10,971 nucleotides of DNA from Sterolibacterium sp964437515 (lineage in GTDB: Bacteria; Pseudomonadota; Gammaproteobacteria; Burkholderiales; Rhodocyclaceae): positions 1 to 10,971 of the forward strand of contig CAYTHB010000086.1 of NCBI GenBank assembly GCA_964437515.1, written 5' to 3'. Made by a program: the position numbers and the translations under genes. Of this stretch, positions 1 through 6,376 are shown one piece after another (position 1 is the stretch's first letter; each line of letters starts with the position of its first letter). The notes under the pieces were generated by a model. It did no database searches and had not been told where the DNA came from. It saw only the letters and a program-made list of their open reading frames with translations.

Positions 1-55
1 ACGTCCGACCCCTGCCTTCGGAGGGCAGTACTCTATCCAACTGAGCTACAGGCGC
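1..55 (-). tRNA. tRNA-Arg (anticodon CCG), 3' part outside the window
   Basis: Read on the minus strand, the gene begins at 55 with the acceptor strand GCGCCTG, followed by a D-arm (GCTCAGTTGGATAGAGT). The anticodon stem CTGCC/GGCAG encloses the loop CTCCGAA. The anticodon CCG (positions 21-19) reads the arginine codon CGG. The last D-stem pair is G-U rather than G-C. The window edge cuts the gene in the T-arm, so the 3' acceptor strand and any encoded CCA cannot be checked. The gene lies about 100 nt downstream of queC in the same direction and has its own promoter-like sequence, so it need not depend on queC read-through. Confidence 0.93.
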
Positions 56-59
56 GTGA

Positions 60-86
60 GCCGCTCATTGCATGGCGATGAGCGGC
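60..86. other. Perfect 9-bp hairpin between queC and the tRNA gene
   Basis: GCCGCTCAT at 60-68 is exactly complementary to ATGAGCGGC at 78-86, with a 9-nt loop. In the minus direction it falls between the predicted transcription start (about 84) and the mature tRNA 5' end, so it would fold at the 5' end of the precursor tRNA. No T-run follows it on that strand. On the plus strand it is followed by GTTTATTTTA, which loosely resembles a terminator tail. Its role is unknown; a structured tRNA leader or a weak plus-strand terminator are both possible. Confidence 0.6.
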
Positions 87-90
87 GTTT

Positions 91-119
91 ATTTTACACT
101 GCGCACCGGTTATTTTCAG
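91..119 (-). promoter_or_regulatory. Putative sigma-70 promoter of the tRNA-Arg gene
   Basis: On the minus strand a -10 box TAAAAT (96-91, five of six consensus bases) follows a -35 box CTGAAA (119-114, four of six) with a 17-nt spacer (113-97). The expected start near 84 is followed by a G+C-rich discriminator and initial region, as is common for stable RNA genes. It lies in the 99-nt gap between the queC stop and the tRNA. The assignment rests on motif match and position only. Confidence 0.5.
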
Positions 120-154
120 AAAAATGATGGCCTGATTCACCGCAAATCGTCTGG

Positions 155-877
155 TTACGAGCAATAAACAGTGGGGTCAACAATACCCGCAGCGTTAAAG
201 CCTTCACGACGCAGACGACAGGCATCACACAGACCACAGGCACGCCCCAGAGCGTCGGCCTGATAACAGGACACCGTCAATCCATAATCGACCCCAAGAC
301 GGTTTCCAAGCTGAATGATGTCGGCTTTGGACAGATCGACAAGGGGCGCATGCACATGCAATGGACGACCTTCTACCGCAGATTTTGTGGCGAGATTTGC
401 CATGGTTTCATAGGCACGGATGTACTCTGGTCGGCAATCCGGATAACCCGAATAATCCACGGCGTTGACACCCACAAAAATATCGCTGGCATCGAGTACT
501 TCGGCCCAAGCGAGAGCCAACGACAACATGATGGTGTTGCGGGCAGGCACATAGGTCGACGGGATGCCGGGCTGCAAGCCACCCGTTGGAACGGCAATGC
601 TCGCATCCGTGAGGGCAGAGCCGCCAAACGCCGTCAGATCAAGTTTCAAGGTGCGATGGGCAACAGCCCCCAAGGCGGATGCCACCCGCACGGCGGCGGC
701 CAGCTCGGCATTATGACGCTGACCATAATCCAAGGACAGGCAATGACAGGCGTAGCCTTGACTCCGCGCCAAGGCCAATATCGTGGCTGAATCCAACCCA
801 CCTGAAAGCAGCACGACGGCATTATGCGTCGCAGGAATGTTCGATGAAGTGGAATCGTTCTCCGCGTTATCGGCCAC
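155..877 (-). CDS. queC: 7-cyano-7-deazaguanine (preQ0) synthase QueC
   Basis: QueC converts 7-carboxy-7-deazaguanine to preQ0 using ATP and ammonia, in the cytoplasmic pathway to queuosine in tRNA. The 240-residue protein carries the ATP-pyrophosphatase loop SGGLDS at residues 25-30 and the family's zinc-binding cysteines C204, C214, C217 and C220 (CGLCDAC). The start is GTG at 877, preceded by GGGG at a suitable distance. No later ATG exists before the P-loop, so the protein has about 15 residues more at its N-terminus than a typical QueC. It overlaps the end of queE by 11 nt, which implies translational coupling with the enzyme that makes its substrate. A further cysteine is the penultimate residue (C239). 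The family call is secure; the exact start is less so. Confidence 0.96.
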   Translation of the reverse strand: MADNAENDSTSSNIPATHNAVVLLSGGLDSATILALARSQGYACHCLSLDYGQRHNAELAAAVRVASALGAVAHRTLKLDLTAFGGSALTDASIAVPTGGLQPGIPSTYVPARNTIMLSLALAWAEVLDASDIFVGVNAVDYSGYPDCRPEYIRAYETMANLATKSAVEGRPLHVHAPLVDLSKADIIQLGNRLGVDYGLTVSCYQADALGRACGLCDACRLRREGFNAAGIVDPTVYCS

Positions 878-1502
878 GTTCGTTGCCCCAAAGTATCTTG
901 TGCAGTTGCACTTGAAATCGTACCGGCAGGTGATCCTGCAATATCCATTCGGCCAGTTGTACCGGCTCCAGTTGCCCTTGCACGGGAGAAAAGAGCACTG
1001 TGCAAAGGCTAGTCAGTCGATGTTCGGTGAGTTGCGCCTTCGCCCACGCATAATCTTCGGCGGTGGCCAGGACGAACTTGATTTCGTCTCGCGCATTCAA
1101 CACAGCCAGGTTTTCCCAACGGTTCTTCGCCTCTTCACCCGATCCAGGTGCCTTGATGTCCATGATGCGTGACACTCGGATATCGAGCCCGGCAATATCG
1201 AGCGCACCGCTGGTTTCCAATGTGACGTCATAGCCCGCATCGCACAAGGCAGACAATAACTCCGGGCATTCCTTTTGGGACAGGGGCTCTCCCCCTGTCA
1301 CGCAAACCGTACGGCAGTTCAGCATTGCCACACGATCCAGCACTTGCACCACCGTGAGTGATTCGCCCCCGGTAAAGGCGTATTCGCTATCGCACCAGGA
1401 ACAGCGCAAGGGGCAACCCGTCAAACGAACGAAAACGGTCGGCAAACCCACGCGCGTGGATTCGCCTTGTAAAGAGTGAAAAATCTCATTGACCAGCAGC
1501 AT
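867..1502 (-). CDS. queE: 7-carboxy-7-deazaguanine synthase QueE (radical SAM)
   Basis: QueE is a radical S-adenosylmethionine enzyme that ring-contracts 6-carboxy-5,6,7,8-tetrahydropterin to 7-carboxy-7-deazaguanine, the QueC substrate. The 211-residue product has the [4Fe-4S] motif C30-x3-C34-x2-C37 (CPLRCSWC), the SAM-contacting VTGGEPL segment at 68-74, and the family N-terminus with SLQGES at 10-15. The start is ATG at 1502-1500. Only AGG, four bases upstream, is available as a weak ribosome-binding site, and both it and the first A of the ATG lie in one arm of a long inverted repeat. Translation initiation may therefore depend on RNA folding. A 152-nt gap separates it from cpoB, so it may have its own promoter, though I could not find a convincing one. 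QueD is not in the window. Confidence 0.96.
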   Translation of the reverse strand: MLLVNEIFHSLQGESTRVGLPTVFVRLTGCPLRCSWCDSEYAFTGGESLTVVQVLDRVAMLNCRTVCVTGGEPLSQKECPELLSALCDAGYDVTLETSGALDIAGLDIRVSRIMDIKAPGSGEEAKNRWENLAVLNARDEIKFVLATAEDYAWAKAQLTEHRLTSLCTVLFSPVQGQLEPVQLAEWILQDHLPVRFQVQLHKILWGNERGR

Positions 1503-1626
1503 TCAACCTAGAAACCGTAGTTGGACGCCGTCGATTGCACGGTGAGGCTTATAAATCGTTCGAGATTCACAGAAATAGCGGTACCTTTTATCAAGATAAG
1601 CGGTCAACTGCGGTTTCTAGGTTCAA
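1502..1626. repeat. 125-bp inverted-repeat element (22-bp imperfect arms) before queE
   Basis: The left arm (1502-1523) and right arm (1605-1626) are reverse complements at 20 of 22 positions, sharing the core GGTTTCTAGGTT. The arms are separated by 81 nt. With one or two gaps the similarity runs a few bases further inward (GTTGGACGCCG against GTTGACCGC). A second inner pair, GCTTAT at 1547-1552 and ATAAGC at 1596-1601, could extend a cruciform or long RNA hairpin. It fills most of the cpoB-queE gap and encodes no protein. The shape fits a MITE- or REP-like mobile repeat or a structured leader of queE. I saw no clear target-site duplication, and genome-wide copy number cannot be judged from this window. 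Confidence 0.7.
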
Positions 1627-1654
1627 CTCCATCCACGGCAATGGAAATCTGGTC

Positions 1655-2449
1655 TCACTTTTTCATCACACGTGAACGCGCCGATTGTGCCGCCGTGCTG
1701 GCAGGATATTTTTCGACCAGTTGTTCAAGAACCTTACGAGAGGCCTTGAAATCGCCCATTTCTCGAAAGCTATTGGCTTGTCCCAGCAAGGCATCCGGGG
1801 CTTTGGCATCCGCAGGCCAGTTCGCAGCTAACCGCCCGAACAAATCACTCGCCTTCTGGAAATCGCGTGACTGATACAGCGCAGAGGCAGCCCAATAGTG
1901 GGCATTGGGTAACATCGTGCTGTTGCCATAATTTGCAATGAAACCGTTGAATGCGGTGTAGGCTTCTTTGTATTTGGTGTTTTTGAAGAGCATCAACGCC
2001 GATTCATAATCCCGCATTTCCATTGCTGGATCGCGGGGGGCAGGCGTCGCAGGAGCGGCAGAAGCCAGCGATGCATCGCTGGCCGCTTTATCTGTACTCG
2101 CCGATTCAATCTTGCGCAAACGACCATCCAGATCAATATAAAAATCTTTTTGTCGTTTCTGTGCCGTTTCAAGATCAAAAGTTAACACTTCCATCTGCCC
2201 CCGCAAGGTGGCAATTTCGGTTTTGATCTGCTCGATCTGATTAGCCAGGTCGAGCTGGCTGCGCGTCGTCGTCGTCGTCGTCGTGCCGAGTGCATCAATG
2301 CGCTTGGCCTGCTCCGTCAGGTCTTGTCGCAGACTTTCAATACGGGTGCGCGCTTCATCATCATCAAACAGACCCGCATGGGCAGAAGCAGTCATGAAGC
2401 CCGCTTGGCATGCGGCTACGCATAGCAACACATTCAAACGCCGCTTCAT
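1655..2449 (-). CDS. cpoB: Cell division coordinator CpoB (YbgF), periplasmic TPR protein
   Basis: CpoB is the periplasmic partner of TolA that links Tol-Pal constriction to septal peptidoglycan synthesis. The 264-residue precursor has a signal peptide with likely cleavage after AHA25. A predicted coiled coil (about 30-118) of the kind that trimerises the family follows, then an Ala/Pro-rich linker (119-143). The C-terminal part holds about three tetratricopeptide repeats (roughly 147-254; for example YESALMLFKNTKYKEA). The start ATG at 2449 overlaps the pal stop by one base (TGATG) without a visible Shine-Dalgarno sequence, so translation is probably coupled to pal. A run of seven threonines (56-62) inside the coiled coil is encoded by seven identical ACG codons. 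Its place after pal is the usual one for this family. Confidence 0.93.
   Translation of the reverse strand: MKRRLNVLLCVAACQAGFMTASAHAGLFDDDEARTRIESLRQDLTEQAKRIDALGTTTTTTTRSQLDLANQIEQIKTEIATLRGQMEVLTFDLETAQKRQKDFYIDLDGRLRKIESASTDKAASDASLASAAPATPAPRDPAMEMRDYESALMLFKNTKYKEAYTAFNGFIANYGNSTMLPNAHYWAASALYQSRDFQKASDLFGRLAANWPADAKAPDALLGQANSFREMGDFKASRKVLEQLVEKYPASTAAQSARSRVMKK
2264..2284. repeat. Trinucleotide microsatellite, (CGT)7 / (ACG)7, inside cpoB
   Basis: Seven perfect CGT units on the plus strand read as seven ACG threonine codons in cpoB. Use of one codon throughout, rather than mixed Thr codons, suggests expansion by replication slippage. Changes in unit number would keep the frame and alter only the length of the threonine run in the coiled coil. 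Confidence 0.9.
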
Positions 2450-3003
2450 CAGAATTCGCCGGGGTAAAGAATGTCTGCACGACGATTTTCTGCCCAGCAG
2501 GCTTCGCCATGCTCAGAGCAACGCGATTTTTCTTCGCCCAGACTGACGGCCTCCACCTGTTCTTCACGTGCCCCCAATAATTGCAATGATTTTTTCGTCG
2601 CTTCGGCACGTTTTTGACCCAGTGCCAGATTGTATTCGCGACTACCCCGCTCGTCGGCATTCCCTTGTATCAACACCTTGAGCTTGGAATTGTGCTCCAG
2701 AAAACGGCCGTGCGCTTCGACCAGCGATTTGAATTCATCTTTGATGATGTACTGATCAAAATCGAAAAACACACTGCGTTTAGACAGAATGCTCTTGGGA
2801 TCCTTAAGCTGGGCGATATCGCTGCCATCCAGCGTAATTGCGGTGACCGGTGCGACGTGGGGTGTATCAACCGATACGGCTCCCGGCCTGCTGTCTTCCA
2901 CCTTGACCGCCGCCTGTTCATCGGAAACTTTAGGCTGAGTGCTACAGGCAATCAGCATCAGGGTTGCTGTAAGAATGGCAACGGGGGTGGTAATTTTTTT
3001 CAT
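2449..3003 (-). CDS. pal: Peptidoglycan-associated lipoprotein Pal
   Basis: Pal is the outer-membrane lipoprotein that binds peptidoglycan and TolB and is moved to the septum by the Tol motor. From the ATG at 3003 the precursor is 184 residues, with a lipoprotein signal ending in LIAC20; Ser at +2 favours outer-membrane sorting. A disordered linker (about 21-70) leads to an OmpA-like domain (about 75-180) with the peptidoglycan-binding segments NADERGSREYN and WAENRRADI. An in-frame ATG nine codons upstream (3030) is less likely, because GGAG lies 7 nt before the 3003 start and the lipoprotein signal begins there. Two cysteines, C162 and C169, lie in the loop before the NRR motif and could form a disulphide; I recall no equivalent in E. 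coli Pal. It is 23 nt after tolB and overlaps cpoB by one base. Confidence 0.95.
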   Translation of the reverse strand: MKKITTPVAILTATLMLIACSTQPKVSDEQAAVKVEDSRPGAVSVDTPHVAPVTAITLDGSDIAQLKDPKSILSKRSVFFDFDQYIIKDEFKSLVEAHGRFLEHNSKLKVLIQGNADERGSREYNLALGQKRAEATKKSLQLLGAREEQVEAVSLGEEKSRCSEHGEACWAENRRADILYPGEF

Positions 3004-3010
3004 GGCTAGG

Positions 3011-3014
3011 CTCC
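3011..3014 (-). promoter_or_regulatory. Ribosome-binding site deciding the pal start
   Basis: GGAG sits 7 nt before the ATG at 3003-3001. The alternative upstream ATG at 3030 overlaps the tolB stop, and its product would carry nine extra residues before the lipoprotein signal. Confidence 0.75.
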
Positions 3015-3026
3015 AGACAAGATGAC

Positions 3027-4358
3027 TCATTTAGGGAAAGGCCCCCAGGCCGGCTCACGGACATCGGCAGCCGGTACAGAGAGTTTCTGTTTGACACGTC
3101 CGTCGCTGGAAACCGCAGCAAGCACGCCGCGCCCGTTGATTTCAGTGGCATAAATGATCATCCGCCCATTCGGCGCGAAACTCGGCGATTCGTCCTTGGG
3201 CGTATCGGTGAGTGTTTGTGATTGTTTACTGGCCAAATCCATCAAAGCCAGCTGGAAACGGCCATTATTACGGGCGATGTAGGCCATGCTCTTGCCATCA
3301 GGCGACAAACGCGGCGTCACGTTGTAGCTGCCTTCAAATGTGATACGCTGAACCTCACCACCGCCGGCGGGCAGTCGATAAATCTGGGGACTACCCCCAC
3401 GATCCGACGTAAAGTAGATGAACTGGCCATCCGGTGAAAATTGCGGTTCGGTATCAATGCCCTTGGAGGATGCCAAACGCATCACGCCGCTGCCATCCGC
3501 ATTCACGATATAAAGTTGTGACCCACCGTCCTTGGAAAGAACGACGGCTAAACGTTTTCCATCTGGTGACCAGGCAGGTGCAGAATTGGAGCCTTTGAAA
3601 TTGGCAACCACATAACGGCGACTGGTGGTCAATGCATGGACATAAACGACCGGCTTTTTGGCTTCAAAAGATACATAGGCCAGCTTCGTTCCATCGGGTG
3701 ACCATGTGGGAGAAATAATGGGTTCACGCGATATCAGTGCCGTTTGTGCATTCATTCCATCCGCATCGGCAATCTGAAGCTCATAACGCCCAGTGCTTTT
3801 GACAACATAGGCAATGTGTGTGGAAAAAATACCAGGCTCGCCTATCAGTTTTTCGTACACATAATCGGCCGCCCGATGCGCCACAGATCGGAGTTGTGTG
3901 GGTGTCGAAATATAAGACTGGCTTCCGAGTGAGGCTTGTTTGAGGACGTCCACTAAACGCATGCGTGTTTCGAAACGGCCATCGGCCGTTTGTGCAGGCT
4001 GAACACTTCCACTGACCAAAGCATCAGCCCCTCGTGCTTTCAAATCCGCAAAGTTGGCCGGCGTGGATTCGGTCATGGGTGTCACACCCGCTTCCACCAA
4101 GCGAAACAGGCCACTACGCTCCAGATCGGCACGCAAGACTGAATTCAGTGTCTGAATGCCCAGCCTGTCCCCAGAAAAATCAGCAACCGCCACCGGAATA
4201 CGATTAGCACCGGCTCCTGTAATTTCAATGGAAAGCTGCGCGCGTGCCGACACTGAAAAACAAATCAGTGTCGCTCCCAACAAAGCCCCCCAGGAACGCC
4301 TGAGATTAAAAGATTGCGGAGCGTGGGAGGGGTGGGAAAAGTGCAGGAAATTCAGCAT
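3027..4358 (-). CDS. tolB: Tol-Pal system periplasmic protein TolB
   Basis: TolB is the periplasmic beta-propeller that binds Pal and is released from it by TolA. The 443-residue precursor has a signal peptide (RRSWGALLGATLICFSVSARA, residues 20-40 as basic and hydrophobic parts) with likely cleavage after A40. An N-terminal alpha/beta domain (about 41-170) follows. The C-terminal propeller carries five PD40-type blades marked by WSPDGTKLAYVS, WSPDGKRLAVV, FSPDGQFIYFTSD, LSPDGKSMAYIA and FAPNGRMIIYAT. The ATG at 4358 is the only plausible start and lacks a Shine-Dalgarno sequence. Instead a perfect TATAAT ends 6 nt before it, which would allow a leaderless tolB transcript. The gene lies 42 nt after tolA and 23 nt before pal, the standard order. 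Confidence 0.97.
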   Translation of the reverse strand: MLNFLHFSHPSHAPQSFNLRRSWGALLGATLICFSVSARAQLSIEITGAGANRIPVAVADFSGDRLGIQTLNSVLRADLERSGLFRLVEAGVTPMTESTPANFADLKARGADALVSGSVQPAQTADGRFETRMRLVDVLKQASLGSQSYISTPTQLRSVAHRAADYVYEKLIGEPGIFSTHIAYVVKSTGRYELQIADADGMNAQTALISREPIISPTWSPDGTKLAYVSFEAKKPVVYVHALTTSRRYVVANFKGSNSAPAWSPDGKRLAVVLSKDGGSQLYIVNADGSGVMRLASSKGIDTEPQFSPDGQFIYFTSDRGGSPQIYRLPAGGGEVQRITFEGSYNVTPRLSPDGKSMAYIARNNGRFQLALMDLASKQSQTLTDTPKDESPSFAPNGRMIIYATEINGRGVLAAVSSDGRVKQKLSVPAADVREPAWGPFPK

Positions 4359-4364
4359 GTCAAA

Positions 4365-4370
4365 ATTATA
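4365..4370 (-). promoter_or_regulatory. Consensus -10 box directly before tolB
   Basis: TATAAT on the minus strand (4370-4365) is followed by six bases and then the tolB ATG, so a transcript starting at the usual distance would begin at the A of the start codon. No good -35 box is present at 16-18 nt. Three TTGAA copies lie just upstream (between 4404 and 4385), but the nearest leaves only a 13-nt spacer. The perfect -10 and the lack of a ribosome-binding site are seen directly; promoter activity is inference. Confidence 0.4.
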
Positions 4371-4400
4371 CGTTGGTTCGTGTATTCAAATATTCAATGT

Positions 4401-5219
4401 TCAATCTTCCAGCGGATGAAACTTGAGCTCCAGTTCCCGTGAAAAAAGATCGGAACGCTCAGGTTTGGGCAAGGGAGAAGATTTACGGATTGCTCGCTCG
4501 ACCGCTGCATCATAACCCGCATGGCCACTTGATTTTTTCAATTTCACATCCAGAATTTCCCCACTCGGGAACTGTGTGACATCAAAAATGGCTTCTGGGT
4601 TCCCTTTGATGTCCTGCGGCAAAACAATATTGCTTCGAATGCGTCCACGGATGCGGGCAATGTAATCACCCATTGCCTTGGCCGTTGCCGCACTGGCAGC
4701 GGCTTTCTGCAAATTCGCCAGCTCGCGCGCCGCATCATTGGCATAATCCACAGCTCTTCGCTGCGCAGTCGCCTGTTTGATTTCCTGCTCAAGCTGTTTG
4801 CGAAACGGATCGTCCTGAGGTGTCGGCACGTTCGGTGGCACAGGCAATACCGGTGGAACCACCTTGACTAAAGGCTTGGGCTGTTTTTTTTCTTCGTCTT
4901 TCAATGCAATATCAGGCTTATGCGCAGGGGGTACGGGCCTAGGCTCGACTGTTGGCTTGGGAATTGGTGCAGGTGTCACCTCATGCGAAGCGGGGGGTGG
5001 GATCGGTTTGGCGATTTCAGATGAAGGTTCCGTTGCCCGTACCAATTCCACTTCAACGGCATCATTCGTATGTGTCGTCCATCGCACCCCCAGAACCAAA
5101 AAAGCCAGAAGCAGTAGATGGACGGCCAGCGTCATGCTCAATGCCAGATATTTCCCCCGTGACTGCCGCTCCGTTGCCAGCGGCATGTCGTCATCCTTCA
5201 AGGCAGCGACCTGAGACAT
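4401..5219 (-). CDS. tolA: Tol-Pal system inner-membrane protein TolA
   Basis: TolA spans the periplasm and transmits energy from TolQ-TolR to TolB-Pal. The 272-residue protein has a cytoplasmic N-terminus, one membrane helix (about 25-45) with H34 in the position expected for the TolQ/R-contacting histidine, and a proline-rich stretch (about 64-138, including PPP at 74-76). A charged helical segment (about 139-188) leads to the C-terminal TolA domain of the TonB type (about 189-270; PSGEILDVKLKKSSGHAGYD). It is much shorter than the E. coli protein (421 residues), because the long Ala/Lys helix is largely replaced by the Pro-rich segment. The start ATG at 5219 lies 17 nt after tolR, with AGGAG at the longish distance of 12 nt. 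Confidence 0.93.
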   Translation of the reverse strand: MSQVAALKDDDMPLATERQSRGKYLALSMTLAVHLLLLAFLVLGVRWTTHTNDAVEVELVRATEPSSEIAKPIPPPASHEVTPAPIPKPTVEPRPVPPAHKPDIALKDEEKKQPKPLVKVVPPVLPVPPNVPTPQDDPFRKQLEQEIKQATAQRRAVDYANDAARELANLQKAAASAATAKAMGDYIARIRGRIRSNIVLPQDIKGNPEAIFDVTQFPSGEILDVKLKKSSGHAGYDAAVERAIRKSSPLPKPERSDLFSRELELKFHPLED

Positions 5220-5236
5220 GAGAGGAAATCGCTCCT

Positions 5237-5650
5237 TTATCGTGTGGCGGCAGGCTGCACCAATAAGCCGATTTTGGTGAGCTGATTTTTCTGTAGCTCA
5301 TCCATAACATTCAGTACCGCTTCATACCGCACACTTTTGTCTCCGGCAATCAAAATGGCCTGTTGGGGGTTTTTGATTTGCGCGGCTTTCAGACGCTCTA
5401 CCAGTTCCTTTCGATCCAATCCGATTTCACTTCCACCCTTGCTACGGTCACGCAACGACAATCGAGCATCCGCATGAATAATGACTTCCAGCGGTGCGAC
5501 CGGTGGCTGAGACGCCTTGGCGACACTCGGTAAATCCACACTGCCGGTTTGTATCATCGGGGCGGTCACCATGAAAATCACCAACAGTACCAACATCACG
5601 TCGATGTAAGGCACTACGTTAATCTGATTCATCTGCCGTCGCTGCTTCAT
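5237..5650 (-). CDS. tolR: Tol-Pal system protein TolR (ExbD/TolR family)
   Basis: TolR is the plug-like subunit of the TolQ-TolR proton channel. The 137-residue product has a short cytoplasmic N-terminus, one membrane helix (about 15-35) and a periplasmic ExbD/TolR domain (about 50-135). The proton-carrying aspartate is D17 in NVVPYIDVMLVLLVIFMV. The ATG at 5650 is preceded by a near-perfect GGAGGTG with 7 nt between GGAGG and the start, one of the strongest ribosome-binding sites in the window. It lies 33 nt after tolQ and 17 nt before tolA. Confidence 0.96.
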   Translation of the reverse strand: MKQRRQMNQINVVPYIDVMLVLLVIFMVTAPMIQTGSVDLPSVAKASQPPVAPLEVIIHADARLSLRDRSKGGSEIGLDRKELVERLKAAQIKNPQQAILIAGDKSVRYEAVLNVMDELQKNQLTKIGLLVQPAATR

Positions 5651-5683
5651 GGTTACACCTCCGCTACCGTCGCTACTGTTACG

Positions 5684-6361
5684 TTACCGCAACTGGCGCT
5701 GCAGGATGTTGAGAAATTCTTCCATGAAACTTTCAAGACGCACTGAGAGCCGATCAACATCATGAGCATAGCGGTTGTACGCCACCACGGCAGGAATCGA
5801 GGCAAACAGGCCGATGGCCGTGGCCACCAAGGCCTCGGCAATCCCCGGCGCAACGGCTGACAGCGTGGCGGAGCTCATTTGCCCCAGCCCACGGAAAGAA
5901 TGCATGATGCCCCACACCGTACCGAACAAGCCGACATAAGGCGACACAGAACCCACCGAGGCCAGAAAAGAGAGATGGGCATCCAGCGCATCGATTTCCC
6001 GCTGATAGGTCGCCCGCATGGCACGGCGCGCGCCATCGACAATCATCGATGGATCGGCTGTTTTCTGCCCGCGCAGCTTCACAAATTCCCTGTAGCCCGC
6101 CTCGAAAATATGTTCCAGTGCACCGCTGCCATGCCGGTCATGCACGGCAGCCTGATAAATGGCATTGAGATCGCCCCCGCTCCAAAATTCACGCTCGAAC
6201 TGATCGGTTTGCGCACGCGCATCGCGCAAAGCAAACCATTTGCGAAAAATCCAGTACCACGACATCACCGAGACACCCACCAGCAACAGCAATATCAGCT
6301 TGACCACCAGACTGGCATTGATTACCAGTTCGATAATGGATAAATCTTGCGTCATATTCAT
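5684..6361 (-). CDS. tolQ: Tol-Pal system protein TolQ (MotA/TolQ/ExbB family)
   Basis: TolQ forms the pentameric inner-membrane stator around TolR that uses the proton gradient. The 225-residue protein shows the three family membrane helices (about 17-40, 134-156 and 168-195), with a cytoplasmic loop between the first two. Conserved signatures are GLFGTVWGIMHSF (T148) and GIAEALVATAIGLFASIPAVVAYN (T181), whose threonines match channel-lining positions of the family. The ATG at 6361 has GGGA 8-9 nt upstream; a second in-frame ATG two codons later is also possible. It follows ybgC by 15 nt. Confidence 0.96.
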   Translation of the reverse strand: MNMTQDLSIIELVINASLVVKLILLLLVGVSVMSWYWIFRKWFALRDARAQTDQFEREFWSGGDLNAIYQAAVHDRHGSGALEHIFEAGYREFVKLRGQKTADPSMIVDGARRAMRATYQREIDALDAHLSFLASVGSVSPYVGLFGTVWGIMHSFRGLGQMSSATLSAVAPGIAEALVATAIGLFASIPAVVAYNRYAHDVDRLSVRLESFMEEFLNILQRQLR

Positions 6362-6376
6362 TATTTCATTCCCGCA

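Noticed and set aside
1503..1654. preQ1 riboswitch upstream of queE
   Set aside because: The position is attractive, but I cannot find the class I hairpin with its A-rich tail or a class II layout. The sequence is better described by the long inverted repeat.
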